The translations under genes and the position numbers were made by a program. 8,510 nt of DNA from an uncultured Chloroflexaceae bacterium (lineage in GTDB: Bacteria; Chloroflexota; Chloroflexia; Chloroflexales; Chloroflexaceae): contig CAKZQX010000241.1 in NCBI GenBank assembly GCA_937141995.1, positions 1-8,510 on the forward strand, read 5' to 3'. The notes below the pieces were generated by a model. It saw nothing but the letters and a program-made list of their open reading frames with translations. It did no database searches and was not told where the DNA came from. Positions 7,301 through 8,510 of the stretch are shown in pieces (positions within the stretch are counted from its first letter, which is position 1; each line of letters begins with the position of its first letter).

Positions 7301-8510
7301 GTGTTGCTGAACGTCGAGGATGGTGTTACACCAAGTGCGTTAACCTACACGCTGGACGATGGACGCACGTTTACGGTTGAGCCGACCAAGAATACCGGCA
7401 ATGTCTGGCACTACTTTGACTACCAGCCGGATGGCTACTACAATGTCGAGAGTGCTACGGTGGAAGTGGATGGCACGACCGTCACGCTGCATAACCCTGG
7501 TGAGTACGCGGGTGATTATGTCTGCTCCGATGAGCCGACAACTGAGCCCGAACCGATCGACAATTGGAAGTCCGGCGACGCGGAGTTTGAATGCACCCAG
7601 ATCGGTGACTACGCCGGTGCTTATAAGATCGATGCCGCCGCCCCGAATGGCACCTACACTGTAGATGGCGACGGGGACACGATTACTGTTAGTAACAGTG
7701 ACGGCAAGGTTTTCGACTGGAGTGCGACCTTTGGCATCGGAGCGGTGATCGTCAAGGCTGGCCGTGGTGCGAATGTCTGGTTCTACGACCCGCAGGCCAC
7801 AAGTGATATGGGCCTCTATGCGTATGAGAACAAAGACATTAGCCATGTCACCTTCTGTTGGCAGGATCCGTCAGTTGATCCGACCAGCACACCGGAGCCG
7901 ACCGAGACGCCGGAAATCGGTGTCTGTGTACCTGGTCCCATTGACTTCAACTATGATGCTGACGGCAATCCGATACCCGCCGGCACCGTGCTGAACGAGC
8001 AGTGGGCCAAGTGGGGTGTTCACATCAGTGGTGAAGGTCGTAGTGGTCGCCCGAACGAGGTCATCTCCTTCGACTCCAGCAACCCGACCGCGACGGATAC
8101 AGATCTTGGCACGCCGAACGAAGACTTTGGCGGTCCAGGTGTGGGTAATGGCGGCGAGGCCGGCAAGCCGGGTGAGAATGCCAACCCGCAGTGGAACATG
8201 CTTATCCTGCCCGAGAACCTCACCGATACTGATGGTGATGGTCTGGTCGACACGCCGAATGACTCCGCGCGGGGTGGCGATATTTACTTCACCTTTGATC
8301 AGCCCTACCAGGTAGATCTGGTGAAGATGATCGATATCGACGGTAATGAGGACGACAACTATGTCGAAGTACTCGACATGGACGGCAACCTGATCAAGAC
8401 GGTCTACTTCGAACCGCTGGGCGACAACAGCTATCAGGAAGCCCGGATTGATGTAATGAATGCCGGTGCGCTGCATTTCTTCCTGCGCGGTAGCGGCTCG
8501 ATTGCCGCAA
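4361..8510 (+). CDS. Secreted modular surface protein, choice-of-anchor A family, with Cys-bracketed modules (3' end beyond window)
   Basis: The frame is open for 1383 codons to the window edge. Residues 1-31 are a signal peptide (basic start, hydrophobic core to about 27, VDA/K cleavage site). Residues 51-299 fit the choice-of-anchor A domain (TIGR04215 type): VAAAGNVSL near 82-90, GGDLTY, and a repeat-like end GTVLAPQADIVF at about 260-271. Later modules are joined by Pro/Thr/Glu linkers (TPEPT type): 318-417 (repeat copy 1); 441-530 (NGDGTYTAHFGY); 531-651, prealbumin-like with YTVTETGLPDGW at 606-617; 671-805; 824-944; 956-1055 (repeat copy 2); 1068-1166 (GAVIVKAGRGANVWFYDP); and 1189 to the edge (DLGTPNEDFGGPGVG, Ca-type loop DTDGDGLVD at 1289-1297). 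Cysteines sit at or near most module borders. No catalytic motif is visible; a cell-surface or adhesive role is inference. The sorting signal is expected downstream. Domain-family names other than anchor A are from memory and less certain. Confidence 0.93.
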   Translation, partial: MNGRFRAAKMFAVLFITTLLTFNWFFLPVDAKTTTTRDAPEVFSVASAASCSVNPLGVANDFNVFMLGDLTQERADAEGRVAAAGNVSLSSYGIGDKLSPDSSRDDLIVGGDLTYTNGEVFNGNAVYGGTADMTGVSFPNGDHRQGSPMDFAAAEAYLLDLSAAWADLPANGETVVQPWGGIELSGDDADLNVFALAGADLAATQSFSVDVPAGSTVLVNVDGRSSAMQNFEYFLEDSEYVLYNFFEATDLTFGSIGIQGTVLAPQADIVFNNGQINGTMIGAGLEGTGEFHHNLFAGCLPVPEEEEEPTATSEPTTDYQLNLSHISCAEDPDAPAGVEVHFVLLNVENGITPGAVTYTLADGSSFEVEPTKNSGNVWHYFDYQPDGYYDVQSAEVDVDGVTVTLHNPGDYAGDYECSPEPTAEPTEAPTDVPANTVKPINECVANNGDGTYTAHFGYLNTSSEAVSIPVGPNNRFSPDPQDRGQPTMFEPGRTPYWPDTAFNMVFDADETIVWTLNGKTATASKNGVPCSYHVFLEKEWYDVDGNLMDAPPAELSADYALMVEGRLGTGTCSYAAGSDSLECTYDNAQPPALDNKGLWVPFGEAYTVTETGLPDGWEAVAGVGEFTTGDGYCETGRDGFTKYCTHTVENQAVVLPTETPEPTASPEPYVEPEFLACPAGLEEVGTFADYVRRDKAPKSHTYDLNLDSDAMITVVGLVKEGHPEVGCPGGSRCEQGQMQEEFDLAINGEVIGAYTDQGNVDAWFEIGPWETEAVVPMDSDEMVTTHLHINDGRGAESVDYKLTVCAEPVETPTATPEPQPDPKVEFDDPDTALCVLDPSDLTVTGNVTLPNDIESARLQLTWHVVHPEDLRTEKIYKSITDVPDGYTFEVDSSFFGVDYLWPGVRPGDEVVEVHFGAMLLDSVTGNPIMDMGAGLDYYWYPWVCDAPTATPEPTPDYQLNLSHISCAEDPDAPEGVEVHFVLLNVEDGVTPSALTYTLDDGRTFTVEPTKNTGNVWHYFDYQPDGYYNVESATVEVDGTTVTLHNPGEYAGDYVCSDEPTTEPEPIDNWKSGDAEFECTQIGDYAGAYKIDAAAPNGTYTVDGDGDTITVSNSDGKVFDWSATFGIGAVIVKAGRGANVWFYDPQATSDMGLYAYENKDISHVTFCWQDPSVDPTSTPEPTETPEIGVCVPGPIDFNYDADGNPIPAGTVLNEQWAKWGVHISGEGRSGRPNEVISFDSSNPTATDTDLGTPNEDFGGPGVGNGGEAGKPGENANPQWNMLILPENLTDTDGDGLVDTPNDSARGGDIYFTFDQPYQVDLVKMIDIDGNEDDNYVEVLDMDGNLIKTVYFEPLGDNSYQEARIDVMNAGALHFFLRGSGSIAA
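5312..5611 (+). repeat. 100-residue module, copy 1, within the surface protein
   Basis: Residues 318-417. It begins DYQLNLSHISCAEDPDAP and ends AGDYEC, with a central VEPTKNSGNVWHYFDYQPDG. Aligned without gaps, it agrees with copy 2 at 83 of 100 residues by my count. The cysteines at 328 and 417 are kept in both copies, which suggests a disulfide closing the fold. It looks like a beta-sandwich, and I do not recognise the family. Confidence 0.9.
7226..7525 (+). repeat. 100-residue module, copy 2, within the surface protein
   Basis: Residues 956-1055, the second copy of the 318-417 module, exactly the same length with no gaps. Cysteines at 966 and 1055 match those of copy 1. Many codons differ at third positions while the protein is kept, so the duplication is not recent and selection has held the sequence. 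It is separated from copy 1 by about 540 residues of unrelated modules rather than lying in tandem. Confidence 0.9.

Noticed and set aside
5312..7525. The duplicated module as evidence of an assembly error or transposition
   Set aside because: The copies differ at many synonymous sites and at 17 residues, so they are genuine diverged modules and not an assembly artefact or recent insertion.
4439..8476. Series of long minus-strand open frames (for example 5612-6724 and 7871-8476)
   Set aside because: All are antisense to the uninterrupted surface-protein frame, which has a signal peptide, recognisable domains and conserved repeats. The antisense frames arise from its codon bias.

Overview
The window looks like a piece of a moderately GC-rich bacterial chromosome, most likely from the Chloroflexota (class Chloroflexia, Chloroflexus/Roseiflexus/Oscillochloris relatives). 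This rests on the style of the large secreted protein, whose domains are joined by short TPEPT-type linkers, and on the paired band-7 membrane proteins. It is an inference from protein style, not from a marker gene. No rRNA, tRNA, CRISPR array, transposase or phage gene was found.

Layout. Positions 1-3205 hold three genes on the minus strand. In transcription order they are a 221-residue membrane-anchored protein of unknown function (3205-2540), a two-membrane-segment SPFH/band-7 protein (2364-838), and a second SPFH paralogue (841 to beyond position 1). A perfect 15-bp inverted repeat at 2457-2497 separates the first gene from the SPFH pair. The two SPFH genes overlap by four bases (ATGA), so they are probably co-translated and may form a mixed membrane ring, as HflK/HflC and prohibitins do.

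Positions 3206-4360 are an unusually long gene-free spacer of about 1.15 kb, visibly A+T-richer than the genes around it. It holds several small inverted repeats, an orphan perfect anti-Shine-Dalgarno match embedded in potential pseudoknot pairings, and a 27-bp near-perfect palindrome just upstream of the plus-strand gene. The spacer separates two divergent transcription units.

Positions 4361-8510 are one uninterrupted plus-strand reading frame (1383 codons, open at the window edge). It encodes a secreted modular protein: signal peptide, an N-terminal choice-of-anchor A domain, and then at least seven compact modules mostly bracketed by cysteines and joined by Pro/Thr/Glu linkers. Two modules are copies of the same 100-residue unit (about 83% identical by eye). 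One module has prealbumin-like (Cna-B/DUF5979-type) features, and the last visible module carries a calcium-binding-type Asp loop. It is most likely a cell-surface stalk or adhesin. Its C-terminus and anchoring signal lie beyond the window.

The strongest points of interest are the cysteine-stapled architecture with its internal duplication, the structured spacer and the palindrome upstream of the surface-protein gene. Nothing here amounts to a demonstrably new enzymatic or defence system.
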